Shown here one piece after another: positions 16,693 through 24,799 of a stretch of DNA of 56,861 nt (the stretch's first letter is position 1; each line of letters starts with the position of its first letter). A program made the position numbers and the translations under genes. The stretch covers positions 1 to 56,861 of the forward strand of contig NZ_QQZY01000011.1 of assembly GCF_003351045.1 (NCBI RefSeq). The letters are read 5' to 3'. The DNA is from Gaiella occulta. GTDB taxonomy: Bacteria; Actinomycetota; Thermoleophilia; Gaiellales; Gaiellaceae. Under the pieces are notes generated by a model, which worked only from the letters and a program-made list of their open reading frames with translations, was not told the DNA's origin and made no database searches.

Positions 16693-17860
16693 CGAGCACG
16701 ACGAACAGCGCCACCAGCACGAGGTCGCGCACGAGCACGAGCGACGACGGCGCCGGGTCGAACTCCTTCACGAGCGCCCAGTAGTCGCTCGGGAACCAGA
16801 GCCGCGTGAGGAGGCAGGCTGCGAGCACGAGCGACGATGCGGCAAGGCGGCGTCGGCGGTCGCCGACGAGCGCCACGAGCGGCAACAGCCAGACGAGGAA
16901 CTGCGGCGAGAGCACCTTGCTGAACGCCACGAAGCCGACCACCGCGGCTGCGGCATGGCGCGCGAAGCGCTCCGGCCCGACGTCGCCGCGCGCGAAGCGC
17001 AGCCACACGAGCAGGAGCGCCGCGACGAGAGCGGCCGTCGAGAGCGCGGAGGCGGCGCCGGCGACGGCGCCGGTGAGGTTCTGCGACCCGTGTCCCGACG
17101 CCCACGCGAGTCCCATCCCGAAGGCGTGATGCAGCGCGAGCAGCACGGCGGCGCCGAGGCTCTCGATCTGCAGCGGCCGCCCGAGCTGCTGCCAGACGCT
17201 GCGGGCGACGCCCTCGGGAGCGACGACGAGGAACGGCAGGTACACCACGAGCGCCGCCGCGACGGCGAGCCCGACCTGGCGCGCCGCCTCGATCTTCCCT
17301 CTCTCCTTGCAGGCCCTCGCGCCCACGAGAGGCAGCAGCACCAGGGGATAGATCTTCGTCGCGATCGCGAGACCGAGCAGCACCGGGCCGAGCCGGTCGC
17401 GCCGGTGCAGGAGCGCCGCCAGCGCGGCCGCCGTGACGGCCGCCGCGAACAGGTCGAAGCGGGTGAGCAGGAACGGCCCGAGCAGCAGGAAGCCGCCGAC
17501 GAGGACGCCTACGGCTGCGCCGGCGCGCCCGCGACCGGCGCCGAGGGCGTCGAGCGCGAGCGCGACGAGCGCGGCCGTGGCCGCGAGAGCCACGGTCATC
17601 AGCGCCGCGAAGACGGCCACGTACGAGCGGTAGCTGTCGCTGACGAGCGAGGGCAGCACGAACGGCACGAGCGCACCCGGCGGGTACTCGACACGGAAGT
17701 CCCGGTAGGGCACGTCGCCCGCGGCGATCCGCTCGCCGTAGCGCGCATAGACCGATATATCGGAGATACCGGGGTCGCCCTCGACGCCGAGGGCGACGAC
17801 CGCCCCGGCCGTCCAGGCTGCCACGGCTGCGGCGAGCGCGATCCGGGCCGGCGGTCTCAC
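16643..17860 (-). CDS. GT87-like polytopic glycosyltransferase
   Basis: 405 residues with about ten membrane helices. A conserved extracytoplasmic loop after helix 1 carries the DISVYARYGERI and DFRVEYPP motifs, typical of GT-C transferases that use polyprenyl-phosphate sugars (GT87/DUF2029). ATKIYPLVLLPLV and KVLSPQFLVWLLPL later in the protein also fit. The donor and acceptor are unknown. GTG 17860 overlaps the upstream gene's stop. Its stop at 16643 lies inside convergent ymdB. Together with the next gene and GtrA it forms a three-gene unit, probably for envelope glycan or lipid modification. Confidence 0.78.
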   Translation of the reverse strand: MRPPARIALAAAVAAWTAGAVVALGVEGDPGISDISVYARYGERIAAGDVPYRDFRVEYPPGALVPFVLPSLVSDSYRSYVAVFAALMTVALAATAALVALALDALGAGRGRAGAAVGVLVGGFLLLGPFLLTRFDLFAAAVTAAALAALLHRRDRLGPVLLGLAIATKIYPLVLLPLVGARACKERGKIEAARQVGLAVAAALVVYLPFLVVAPEGVARSVWQQLGRPLQIESLGAAVLLALHHAFGMGLAWASGHGSQNLTGAVAGAASALSTAALVAALLLVWLRFARGDVGPERFARHAAAAVVGFVAFSKVLSPQFLVWLLPLVALVGDRRRRLAASSLVLAACLLTRLWFPSDYWALVKEFDPAPSSLVLVRDLVLVALFVVLVRAREREAAGSPSPSP

Positions 17861-19578
17861 GCCGGCCGCCGCGGCAGGAACAGCGCGAGCACGACGAAGG
17901 GCAGGAACCACGGGATGTAGAGATAGAACCAGTGCGTGAGACCGAGCTCGAAGCCGACCAGGATCGCGGCCGTGAGCGCGGCGAGCTCGAGCGGGCCCTT
18001 GCGGCGCGGCAGCACGGCGGCGACGCCGGCGAGCGCGAGCACCGCGATCTGCACGAGCCGCTGCAGCAGCTTCAGGTCGGGGACGCCGGCCGCGTGGTAC
18101 TGGCCCCAGTCCCACGGCGAGAACGGCGAGTGGCGGCCGAGCTGGAAGCCGAGCGTGCGGTCGAGGAACGTGCGCAGCGCGCCGGCGAGCGACGGCTCGA
18201 GCAGAAGCAGCGAGAAGGCCGCCAGGGACACCCCGGCGAATGCGGCTGCGAAGCGCGCCGCTGACCGCGGCCGCAGGCCGTCCGGGTACGTCAGCCACAG
18301 CGGCGCGACGAGGAGCGCCGCGAACTTGGTCCACGCGGCGGCGGCGACGGCGGCACCGCGCGCCCAGGGCGAGGTGCACAGCCAGAAGCCCCACACGAGC
18401 GCCGCCGGCATGATCGCGTCGTTGCTGTTGGCGTTGAGCGTGTAGGCGGTGAACGGGTTCGCGAGCCAGGCGAAGGCGAGGAGCGCCGCGAGCCGGCTGC
18501 CGCCGAGGCGGCGCCCGACGAGCACGAGCCCGAGCACGACGAGCGCGTCGAACACGATCGCCGTGGCGTGCGCGGCGGGCAGCGAGTCCCAGCGGCCGGA
18601 CCAGCCGAGCGCGAGCACGGCGGGCACGTACGCGAGGTACGCAACCGGGCCGTAGGTGTCTCCGCGCTCGTTCGACGACTCGCAGCGCCCGTTCTGCTGG
18701 ATGCGGTCACGGATCTCGCCGTCGGCGTCCGCGGGGCCGCACGGAGTGCGGCCGTCCTGCACCGGCATGTGGCCGTACGGCGCCCGGCCGTCGAGGATGC
18801 GGTCGGCGCCGATCACCCCGGCGTAGCCGACGTCGATGACGCCGCGCGGCGACTCGAGGTTGAGGCCGACCCGGAAGCCGGCCAGGAACACGCAGGCGGC
18901 GGCCAGCGCCCACACGGGCCAGGAGATCCCCGGCGCCGGGCCCCGGCCGCGGAAGCCGATCCATGCCGTGCGCACGAGCAGGTAGAGAAGCGGAGGCGCC
19001 GCGAGCGGCGCGCTCCGGAACACCTCGCCGCGGTTGAAGAACCACAGCGAGAGGCCGAACGAGAGCAGCACGAGAAGGTCGAGCGTGTGCAGCGAGAGCA
19101 GTCGGCGGCGGTCGGCGAGCCCGACGAGGAAGAGCGCGCTGAGAGGGATCCACACCCACCATGCGTTCAGCACCTTGCCGCCGAACGCGCCGTCGCGGCC
19201 GCGCGCCATCTTCCAGGCGACCTGCGGCCCGACCCACGACTCGACCACGCGCCCGTCCCCGTCCTCGACCTTGCCGAGCGCGATCTGCCCGGCTCGACCC
19301 GACCAGACCTTGACCGTCCACCGCCGCGTCGCCTCGTCGAAGGTCGCGTCGGTGGCCGGCCGCGGTGGATAGCGGTCGAGCCAGCGCGCGACCTTCGCTG
19401 TGGCGAGGAAGCGCTCGAGGGCCTGGGCGCGCGTGAGCCGCGGGGCGGTGTCCGGCGCGAACGGCGCACCGGCGAGATGTCCGCGCGTCCCGCCGGCGGG
19501 GCCGGTCACGGGGGCCGCGGCGGAGGCGGCCGGGACGAGCACGAGCGCCAGCAGCGCGACGCATGCCGCGCGAGTCAC
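17857..19578 (-). CDS. Membrane glycosyltransferase-like protein with signal peptide and PepSY-like N-terminus
   Basis: 573 residues. A signal peptide (about 1-20, ends near SAAAP) precedes an exported segment of about 100 residues (TRRWTVKVWSGRAGQIALGK) that resembles a PepSY-type beta domain. About ten membrane helices then follow, with a GT-C-like core: RILDGRAPYGHMP, ERGDTYGPVAYLAYVP, ANPFTAYTLNANSNDAIMP and AAWTKFAALLVAPL. The NSND and K/F motifs resemble the GT87 neighbour. GTG 19578 overlaps the GtrA gene stop. The substrate is unknown. Confidence 0.7.
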   Translation of the reverse strand: MTRAACVALLALVLVPAASAAAPVTGPAGGTRGHLAGAPFAPDTAPRLTRAQALERFLATAKVARWLDRYPPRPATDATFDEATRRWTVKVWSGRAGQIALGKVEDGDGRVVESWVGPQVAWKMARGRDGAFGGKVLNAWWVWIPLSALFLVGLADRRRLLSLHTLDLLVLLSFGLSLWFFNRGEVFRSAPLAAPPLLYLLVRTAWIGFRGRGPAPGISWPVWALAAACVFLAGFRVGLNLESPRGVIDVGYAGVIGADRILDGRAPYGHMPVQDGRTPCGPADADGEIRDRIQQNGRCESSNERGDTYGPVAYLAYVPAVLALGWSGRWDSLPAAHATAIVFDALVVLGLVLVGRRLGGSRLAALLAFAWLANPFTAYTLNANSNDAIMPAALVWGFWLCTSPWARGAAVAAAAWTKFAALLVAPLWLTYPDGLRPRSAARFAAAFAGVSLAAFSLLLLEPSLAGALRTFLDRTLGFQLGRHSPFSPWDWGQYHAAGVPDLKLLQRLVQIAVLALAGVAAVLPRRKGPLELAALTAAILVGFELGLTHWFYLYIPWFLPFVVLALFLPRRPA

Positions 19579-20024
19579 TGCCGGCGCCGGAACGACCAGA
19601 GCTTGTTGCCGACGAAGTTGAGGGGCGTCACGAGCACGATCGCGATCGCCTGCCCCACGATCTCGCCCAGCCCCGCTCGCACGAGCACGTGCAGCACGAG
19701 CAGGTTGGCGGCGAGGGAGGCGGTGGAGACGGCGAGGAAACGCAGCCCCTGCGCGCCGACGTGGCCGCGCTCGCCGCGGAACGTCCAGTGCCGGTTGAGC
19801 GTGTAGTTGTTGGCGACGGCGGCGAGGAACGAGCCGACCGCGGCGGGAATGTAGTGCAGCCCGACCCGGTCGAGCAGCGTGGAGTAGACGGCGAGGTTGA
19901 CGACGTACCCGGTCGCCCCGACCGCGCAGAACTTGCCGAGCTGCTCCCAGTTGCTGCGGCGGCCGAGCGCGTCGCCGACCCGCCGCACGGCGCCGGCAGC
20001 GGGAGTGGTGGAGGTCGGCTCCAT
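19575..20024 (-). CDS. GtrA-family membrane protein
   Basis: 149 residues with four transmembrane helices and the family motifs GKFCAVGATGYVVNLAVY, NNYTLNRHWTF and TPLNFVGNKLWSF. GtrA-like proteins work with membrane glycosyltransferases, probably moving polyprenyl-phosphate sugars across the membrane. It is first in an operon with two GT-C-like proteins, linked by GTGA overlaps, which fits that role. Confidence 0.9.
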   Translation of the reverse strand: MEPTSTTPAAGAVRRVGDALGRRSNWEQLGKFCAVGATGYVVNLAVYSTLLDRVGLHYIPAAVGSFLAAVANNYTLNRHWTFRGERGHVGAQGLRFLAVSTASLAANLLVLHVLVRAGLGEIVGQAIAIVLVTPLNFVGNKLWSFRRRQ

Positions 20025-20068
20025 GACGTTGCGCGAGCGTAGCTGACCGGTCGACGAGCCCCGGCGGG

Positions 20069-21415
20069 TCAGGCTGCGCGCCCGAGGACGTACGCGGGAG
20101 CCTCGATGCCGAAATGCCGCAGCACGGTGGGAGCGACCTCGACGATGCTGCGGGGATCACCGTCGACGCCGACGGTGAGCAGCGGCACCTCGGAGTCGCC
20201 CGCGACGAGCGAGCCGTGCGAGCCGCCGCCGAGATGGTGTCCTCCTCCGAGGTCGGCGAACTCCCACCCTGCGGTCGCGGACACGAGCACATCGCCCGCG
20301 TTCGGGTTCGCGAGCGCGGCCCAGGCGCGTGCCGGCGCGTCCGGATGGGCGAGCAGGGACGCGTCCCCGGCAACGTGGAAGCCGCCCTGCGGACGCGGCG
20401 CGAAGCGGAGCTCCTCCCCTTCGCGCCGGGCGACCGCCTCCGCGCCCTCGCGGAACAACGCCAGCTCGACCGACGGCTCCGCGTCGAGCCGGGCGGCGAG
20501 CTGTCGCGGGTCGAGCGCACAGGCGTCGAGGGCGTAGACGTGGGCGGCGCGGTTCGAGGCGCAGACGAGCGCGCCGGCCACGTCGACGTAGTGCCTCTGC
20601 AGCGATGCGACGTGCCGCACCGGGGTCTGCCCGTGATCCGAGAGCACGACGAGGGCGTAGCGCTCGAGCAGCTCGTCGATGCCGCCGGCCGCGTCCGCGA
20701 GCGCTCCGACCGCCGCGTCGCAGCGGCCGAGCACGTCGTGTGCACGGTCGGGGCCGAGCTCGTGCGAGGCGTAGTCGTAGTCGGAGAGGTAGAACACGAA
20801 CAGGTCGAAGCCGTCGCGGGTGACGAGCCAGCGGCCGACGGCCGTCGCGTACGCGTCGATCGTGCCTGCCGAGCGGTTGCGGAACGAGAGGGGCGCTCCC
20901 GTGCGCTCGGACTGGAACAGGTTGTAGAAGTAGAAGCGCTCGGGCCCGAGCACGTTTCCGAGGAACGGGAGCGACGAGCGGTGGACGGTGCGCCCGCGGT
21001 AGGCGGTGAAGTTGACGGCGGCGCTGCGCAGGCCGGCGTCGGCAAGCGTCTCGAACAGGGTCACGGCACCCACGCCGAGATGCTCGGCGTTCATGTTGAC
21101 GAGCGTGTCGCGGAGCGTCTTCCCGATGCCTGCGGCGCGCGCCGCGCCGAAGGAGCTGCCGTACTCGACGAGCCGCCCGTCGCGCCGGTGGTACCAGACG
21201 AGGTGCGGGATCTCGTGCACGTCGCCGTGCGCCCCGGTGGCGATCGACGACAGGCACACGGGCGTCAGCGACGGGAACACGGACGTCGCGCGACGGTACG
21301 TCCCGTGCTCGGCGAGACGCGCGAGCGTCGGCGCGCCGCCCGAGGCGATCGCTCCCTCGAGCATCGCGGGCGTGAGCCCGTCGATGACGACGAGGATGAC
21401 GGGCTTCGGCCTCAC
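20069..21415 (-). CDS. Type I phosphodiesterase / alkaline phosphatase superfamily protein
   Basis: 448 residues with the metal ligands and nucleophile of the nucleotide pyrophosphatase/phosphodiesterase family: VVIDGLTPAML (first Asp), SVFPSLTPVCLSSIATG (Thr nucleophile region), SDYDYASHELGP, LSDHGQTPV and GGSHGSLVAG. There is no signal peptide, so it probably acts in the cytoplasm. It could hydrolyse a nucleotide sugar or a lipid head-group ester. GTG 21415 overlaps the stop of the preceding membrane protein gene. Confidence 0.85.
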   Translation of the reverse strand: MRPKPVILVVIDGLTPAMLEGAIASGGAPTLARLAEHGTYRRATSVFPSLTPVCLSSIATGAHGDVHEIPHLVWYHRRDGRLVEYGSSFGAARAAGIGKTLRDTLVNMNAEHLGVGAVTLFETLADAGLRSAAVNFTAYRGRTVHRSSLPFLGNVLGPERFYFYNLFQSERTGAPLSFRNRSAGTIDAYATAVGRWLVTRDGFDLFVFYLSDYDYASHELGPDRAHDVLGRCDAAVGALADAAGGIDELLERYALVVLSDHGQTPVRHVASLQRHYVDVAGALVCASNRAAHVYALDACALDPRQLAARLDAEPSVELALFREGAEAVARREGEELRFAPRPQGGFHVAGDASLLAHPDAPARAWAALANPNAGDVLVSATAGWEFADLGGGHHLGGGSHGSLVAGDSEVPLLTVGVDGDPRSIVEVAPTVLRHFGIEAPAYVLGRAA

Positions 21416-21828
21416 TTGGCGAGCGAGCGCAGCCCCGCGTACTTCTCGGGCGCCCCACGCGCGCGGCGCGCGGCGAGGGCGGGCACGACGACGGCCTCGA
21501 GATAGCCGAGCACGGGGACGAGCGCGAGCGTCGCGACGGCGACCGCGGCGCCGCCGAGCAGGAACGCCGTGCCGCCGACCGTGGCGCCGCGGCGCGAGGC
21601 GCCACGGACGATCGGCGCGGCCGAGGCGGCGCCGATCACCGCGCCCGCCGCGCCGGCGCCCGCGCCGGGCCATCCCGCGACGAGGAAGCCTGCGGCCGCC
21701 GCGACCCCGACGGCCCCCGGCAGCGTTCCCGCCAGGCCGGCGCGCAGCCCGGCGAGGAACCCCGCGAACAGGATCCCCGCGCCCAGGCCGATGCCGACCG
21801 TGACACCGATCTCGTACCAGCCGCCCAC
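21412..21828 (-). CDS. Glycine/alanine-rich membrane protein of unknown function
   Basis: 138 residues, nearly all hydrophobic, with about four helices rich in glycine (GIGLGAGILFAGFLAG, GAGAGAAGAVIGA). No family is recognised. GTG 21828 follows TACAAT by 6 nt, a leaderless start. It is coupled by GTGA to the phosphodiesterase gene, so the two probably work together at the membrane. An ATG at 21836 is out of frame. Confidence 0.7.
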   Translation of the reverse strand: MGGWYEIGVTVGIGLGAGILFAGFLAGLRAGLAGTLPGAVGVAAAAGFLVAGWPGAGAGAAGAVIGAASAAPIVRGASRRGATVGGTAFLLGGAAVAVATLALVPVLGYLEAVVVPALAARRARGAPEKYAGLRSLAK

Positions 21829-21858
21829 GCGGCCATTGTAGGGACGGCGGCCCCGCCG

Positions 21859-22959
21859 TCAGCTTCTGCTGCGGCCCTGCCCCTCCAGCCTCGCGATCAC
21901 GTCGAGGCAGAACCCCGCCGCCTGCACGCCGTCGACGACGCGGTGGTCGAAGGTGACGGACACGTTGCCCATCTCGCGCACGACGATCGCCCCGTCCCGT
22001 GCGACCGGGCGCGACGCGATCCGGTGGAGCCCGAGGATCGCCACCTCGGGATGGTTGATCAGCGGCGTCATCAGCAGGCCGCCCAGCTTGCCGGCGCTCG
22101 TGACCGTGAACGTCGAGTCGCGGACATCCTCGGGGTGGAGCGCTCCCGCTCGGGCGGCCTCGGCGAGGCGACGGATCTCCGTGTCGATCTCCTCCACCGT
22201 GCGCGTGTCGCACGCGCGCACGACCGGGACGACGAGGCCCGCGGCGGTGTGGACGGCGACACCGATGTCGTAGCGGTCGAGCAGCACGATCTCGTCCTCC
22301 TCGAAGCGCGCGTTCAGCTCGGGGAACGCGCGCAGCGCTCCGGCTGCCGCCTTCAGCGCACCCGCGACGAGCCGGCTGCGGTCGACGCCCGTGAAGTCGC
22401 ATTCCTCGACGAAGGTGACCGCAGGGATCTCGCGGTGCGTCCGCTCGACCTGCTCGGCGACGGCCCGGCGGATCCCGCGCACCGGCACGCGCCGCCCCTC
22501 GCTCGCGGCCTCTGCGGCGGCGCGGACGTCCCCCTCGGTGATGCGGCCGGCGGGCCCGCTGCCGCGCAGCGAGAGCAGCTCGATTCCGAGCTGCCGCGCC
22601 AGGTCGCGCACCGCGGGGGTGGCGCGCGCGGCCGCGAGCGGCTCGCTGCCGACGACGCTGACGATGGGGCCGGCAGGCTCCGGCTCGGGGGGCGCCTCGA
22701 CCGACCGCAGCAGCTGCTCGCCCTCGGCGCCGATCACCGCCAGGGTCGTCCCCACCTTCACGATCGCTCCTTCGCGCGCGAGGATCTTGAGGAGGGTGCC
22801 GGCATGCGGCGACGGGATCTCGACCGTCGCCTTGTCGGTCTGCACCTCGACCACCGCGTCGTTCTCGGCGACGACGTCGCCCTCGGCGACGAGCCAGCGT
22901 GAGACCTCGCCCTCGTCGAGGCCCTCTCCGAGATCGGGTAGCCGGAGCTCGTGCGCCAC
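21859..22959 (-). CDS. Lipoyl-domain 2-oxoacid dehydrogenase E2 acyltransferase
   Basis: 366 residues in the usual E2 order: lipoyl domain (about 1-76, lipoyl Lys in QTDKATVEIPS), a linker, a peripheral subunit-binding domain (about 110-148, TPAVRDLARQLGIEL), and a catalytic domain with FDHRVVDGVQAAGF near the C-terminus. E2s transfer acyl groups to CoA in pyruvate, oxoglutarate or branched-chain oxoacid complexes; the acyl preference cannot be told here. It is unusual that no E1 or E3 gene lies beside it. The GTG start follows a TACCCT box by 6 nt. Confidence 0.9.
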   Translation of the reverse strand: MAHELRLPDLGEGLDEGEVSRWLVAEGDVVAENDAVVEVQTDKATVEIPSPHAGTLLKILAREGAIVKVGTTLAVIGAEGEQLLRSVEAPPEPEPAGPIVSVVGSEPLAAARATPAVRDLARQLGIELLSLRGSGPAGRITEGDVRAAAEAASEGRRVPVRGIRRAVAEQVERTHREIPAVTFVEECDFTGVDRSRLVAGALKAAAGALRAFPELNARFEEDEIVLLDRYDIGVAVHTAAGLVVPVVRACDTRTVEEIDTEIRRLAEAARAGALHPEDVRDSTFTVTSAGKLGGLLMTPLINHPEVAILGLHRIASRPVARDGAIVVREMGNVSVTFDHRVVDGVQAAGFCLDVIARLEGQGRSRS

Positions 22960-23024
22960 GCGGGCAGGGTAGAAGGTCGGCGCGCGCTCTGCGAGGAGGT
23001 TCGGGAGGATGGAGATGTCCGGCC

Positions 23025-23894
23025 CTACACGAGCACGGTGAGCACATCGCGCTCGGCCTCGAGCACCACCTCCGTCACGTCGCCGAGATCCTCACCGTCG
23101 GCCTGCAACGGCATCGGCCCGTCGCAGCGGATGACGACGCGGCCGAGGTCCTGTCCGTAGAGCACGCCCTTCCGCGCCGGCCGGCCGCGCACGGCGCTGA
23201 GGCCGAGCGCCGGCAGCGCGCGGGCCCGCAGCGCCACGGGGGCGACGACGTCGAGGCCTCCTTCGAAGCGGGCGCCGGGGGCGAGGCGGAGCCCGAGCGG
23301 GCCGGCGTACGTGTAGGGCGAGCAGTTGGCGACGAGGGCGAAGGCCGCCCGCCCGAGCCCCTCGACCTCGAGCGCCGGGTCGAAGCGCAGGCCGTGGTCG
23401 ACGAGCGTGCGCACCACCGTCCACGCGAACGCGACGTCTCCCGGCCGCCTTCCGTCGGAGCGCCGGCCGCGCGCGTCGACACGGCGGACGAGCTCGGCGT
23501 CGAAGCCGACACCGGCGTTGAACGCGAACCTGCGCCCGTTCGCGCGGCCGAGGGAGATGCGCCGCTGCCGTCCCCGCGCGATCTGCTCCGCGGCGCGCAC
23601 CGGGTCGCGCGGCAGCCCGAGCGCGCGCGGGAGCACGCTCGTGCCGCCGCCCGGGACGAAGCCGACGGGCACGTCGGCTTCGAGGCCGTTGACGACCTCG
23701 TTGTAGGTTCCGTCCCCCGAGAACACGTAGATCGCGTCCGCTGTCGGGCTCCACGCGCGCGCGATCTCGGTGGCATCGCCGCGCGCCTGCGTGAGGATCG
23801 TCTCCGTGCCGGCGGGCAGCATGGCCTGGACGTGCGCGAGCCGGCGCTCGCTGACGCCGCTCGCGAACGGGTTGACGATGAGGACGCGGCCCAC
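23025..23894 (-). CDS. Diacylglycerol/sphingosine kinase-family lipid kinase
   Basis: 289 residues with the DAGK catalytic fold: VLIVNPFASG at the start, FSGDGTYNEVVNGL (a GGDGT-type nucleotide loop with Ser for the first Gly) and FVPGGGTSVLPRALGLP. The YegS/LCB3 C-terminal half contains the substrate region. It probably phosphorylates a lipid or polyprenol. GTG 23894 is preferred because the conserved core begins directly there; a longer frame to 23954 adds only charged residues. Confidence 0.85.
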   Translation of the reverse strand: MGRVLIVNPFASGVSERRLAHVQAMLPAGTETILTQARGDATEIARAWSPTADAIYVFSGDGTYNEVVNGLEADVPVGFVPGGGTSVLPRALGLPRDPVRAAEQIARGRQRRISLGRANGRRFAFNAGVGFDAELVRRVDARGRRSDGRRPGDVAFAWTVVRTLVDHGLRFDPALEVEGLGRAAFALVANCSPYTYAGPLGLRLAPGARFEGGLDVVAPVALRARALPALGLSAVRGRPARKGVLYGQDLGRVVIRCDGPMPLQADGEDLGDVTEVVLEAERDVLTVLV

Positions 23895-23907
23895 GGTCGC
23901 CCATCTT

Positions 23908-24516
23908 CTACGCGCGCGGGACTCCGCGCCAGACGGCGACCGTCTCCGAGCCACGCGGGATCTCCGTCAGGCCCCCGTCCCGCACGACCGCGGCCCCCGA
24001 GCCGGCGAGCGCGTCCCAGCCCACACCGGAGGTCCCGGCCACGCGCGTCGCGAGGTCCTCGAGCGGGTCGACCATGAGCGCGCCGTGCGCGATCTGCGCG
24101 ATCGCCTTGCCGGCGCTCATCGGCAGACCGGTGTTGACGACGAGCAGGAGCTCGCCCGGCGCGGGCGCGGCGGGCGGCTCCAGCCCCGCGACCTCGCCCG
24201 CGAGCGCCTGCATGCGCACGAGCACGCGCTCGCGCTGCGAGCGGCGGCGCGGCGGCAAGCAGGCGACGTCCCCGACGCGCTCGTGGTCGAGCGCCCGTAC
24301 CTCCTCCCACTCGCGCGGCTCGGCGCGCAGGCAGATCTTGCGGAAGGAGGAGCGCCACCACTCCTCGAACGAGGCACGCCAGCGGTCGTCGTCGAGGTAG
24401 CGGCGCGCACAGCGCCGGGCGGCGAGCGCCCCCGCGGCCGCGAGTTCGGGGAAGGGGCGCGCCGTGCGCCGGCGGACGACGATCGCCATCGCCAGCGGGT
24501 CGTCGTCCGGCTCCAT
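23908..24516 (-). CDS. Peptidyl-tRNA hydrolase II-like protein
   Basis: 202 residues. The C-terminal part (about 120-200) has PTH2 hallmarks: LVVNTGLPMSAGKAIAQIAHGAL and VRDGGLTEIPRGSETVAVW. The segment between them is shorter than in archaeal or eukaryotic PTH2. The first 115 residues (DPLAMAIVVRR, then WRASFEEWWRSSFRKICLRA) resemble the N-terminal half of actinobacterial PTH2-like proteins. Activity on peptidyl-tRNA is plausible but not certain. ATG 24516 follows TACGCT by 6 nt. The gene is divergent from the selenoprotein candidate. Confidence 0.65.
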   Translation of the reverse strand: MEPDDDPLAMAIVVRRRTARPFPELAAAGALAARRCARRYLDDDRWRASFEEWWRSSFRKICLRAEPREWEEVRALDHERVGDVACLPPRRRSQRERVLVRMQALAGEVAGLEPPAAPAPGELLLVVNTGLPMSAGKAIAQIAHGALMVDPLEDLATRVAGTSGVGWDALAGSGAAVVRDGGLTEIPRGSETVAVWRGVPRA

Positions 24517-24558
24517 ACGCCAAGCGTAGAGGCGGCGCGGCCAGGTAGCCTCGGCAGC
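24517..24558. promoter_or_regulatory. Divergent leaderless promoters (PTH2-like gene / SelW-like gene)
   Basis: On the minus strand TACGCT (24528-24523) ends 6 nt before ATG 24516. On the plus strand TAGCCT (24546-24551) ends 7 nt before ATG 24559. Both fit leaderless transcription. The plus-strand box is direct evidence that a short gene, otherwise hidden by its UGA codon, begins at 24559. Confidence 0.5.
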
Positions 24559-24777
24559 ATGTCCGTCGAGATCTTCTACTGCCCCGTCTGAGCCGGCTAC
24601 GACCGCGAGGCCGCGCGTGTCGCGGCCGAGTTGCAGGCGGAGCGGGGGATCGAGGCCGCGGTGCTCGCGGGCGCGAGGTCCCAGTTCGACGTGGTCGCCG
24701 ACGGGGTGACGGTGTTCTCGAAGCAGCGGCTCGGACGCTTCCCCGAGCCGGGCGAGGTCGGGCGCCTGCTGCCGTGA
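24559..24777 (+). CDS. SelW/Rdx-family selenoprotein with in-frame UGA (probable selenocysteine)
   Basis: Reading the UGA at 24589-24591 as selenocysteine gives a 72-residue protein, ending at UGA 24775-24777. It has the Rdx/SelW plan: beta strand SVEIFYCPV, redox motif CPVU (Cys8, Sec11), helix DREAARVAAELQAERG, strands QFDVVADGVTVFS, and the family ending KQRLGRFPEPGEV. Family members have CxxU or CxxC at this place and are thought to be thiol oxidoreductases. Codons after the UGA keep the G/C-ending bias of real genes here. A strong stem-loop follows the UGA, and a TAGCCT box precedes the ATG by 7 nt. Read conventionally, only a 10-residue peptide would be made. Confidence 0.8.
24589..24627 (+). 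promoter_or_regulatory. UGA codon and candidate bacterial SECIS hairpin
   Basis: A perfect 7-bp stem (GGCCGCG 24609-24615, CGCGGCC 24621-24627) closes a 5-nt loop CGTGT (24616-24620). The loop starts 24 nt after the UGA, within the 16-37 nt range used by bacterial SECIS elements, and has a G at its second position as SelB recognition normally needs. It lies wholly in the coding frame, as bacterial SECIS elements do. Confidence 0.68.
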
Positions 24778-24799
24778 CGCGGGCCCGCCGCGCGGAGGC

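Noticed and set aside
24589-24591. The UGA as a normal stop ending a 10-residue peptide or a pseudogene
   Set aside because: Family-matching sequence, codon bias and a SECIS-like hairpin all continue past it, and no other damage is seen in the frame. Selenocysteine is the simpler reading.
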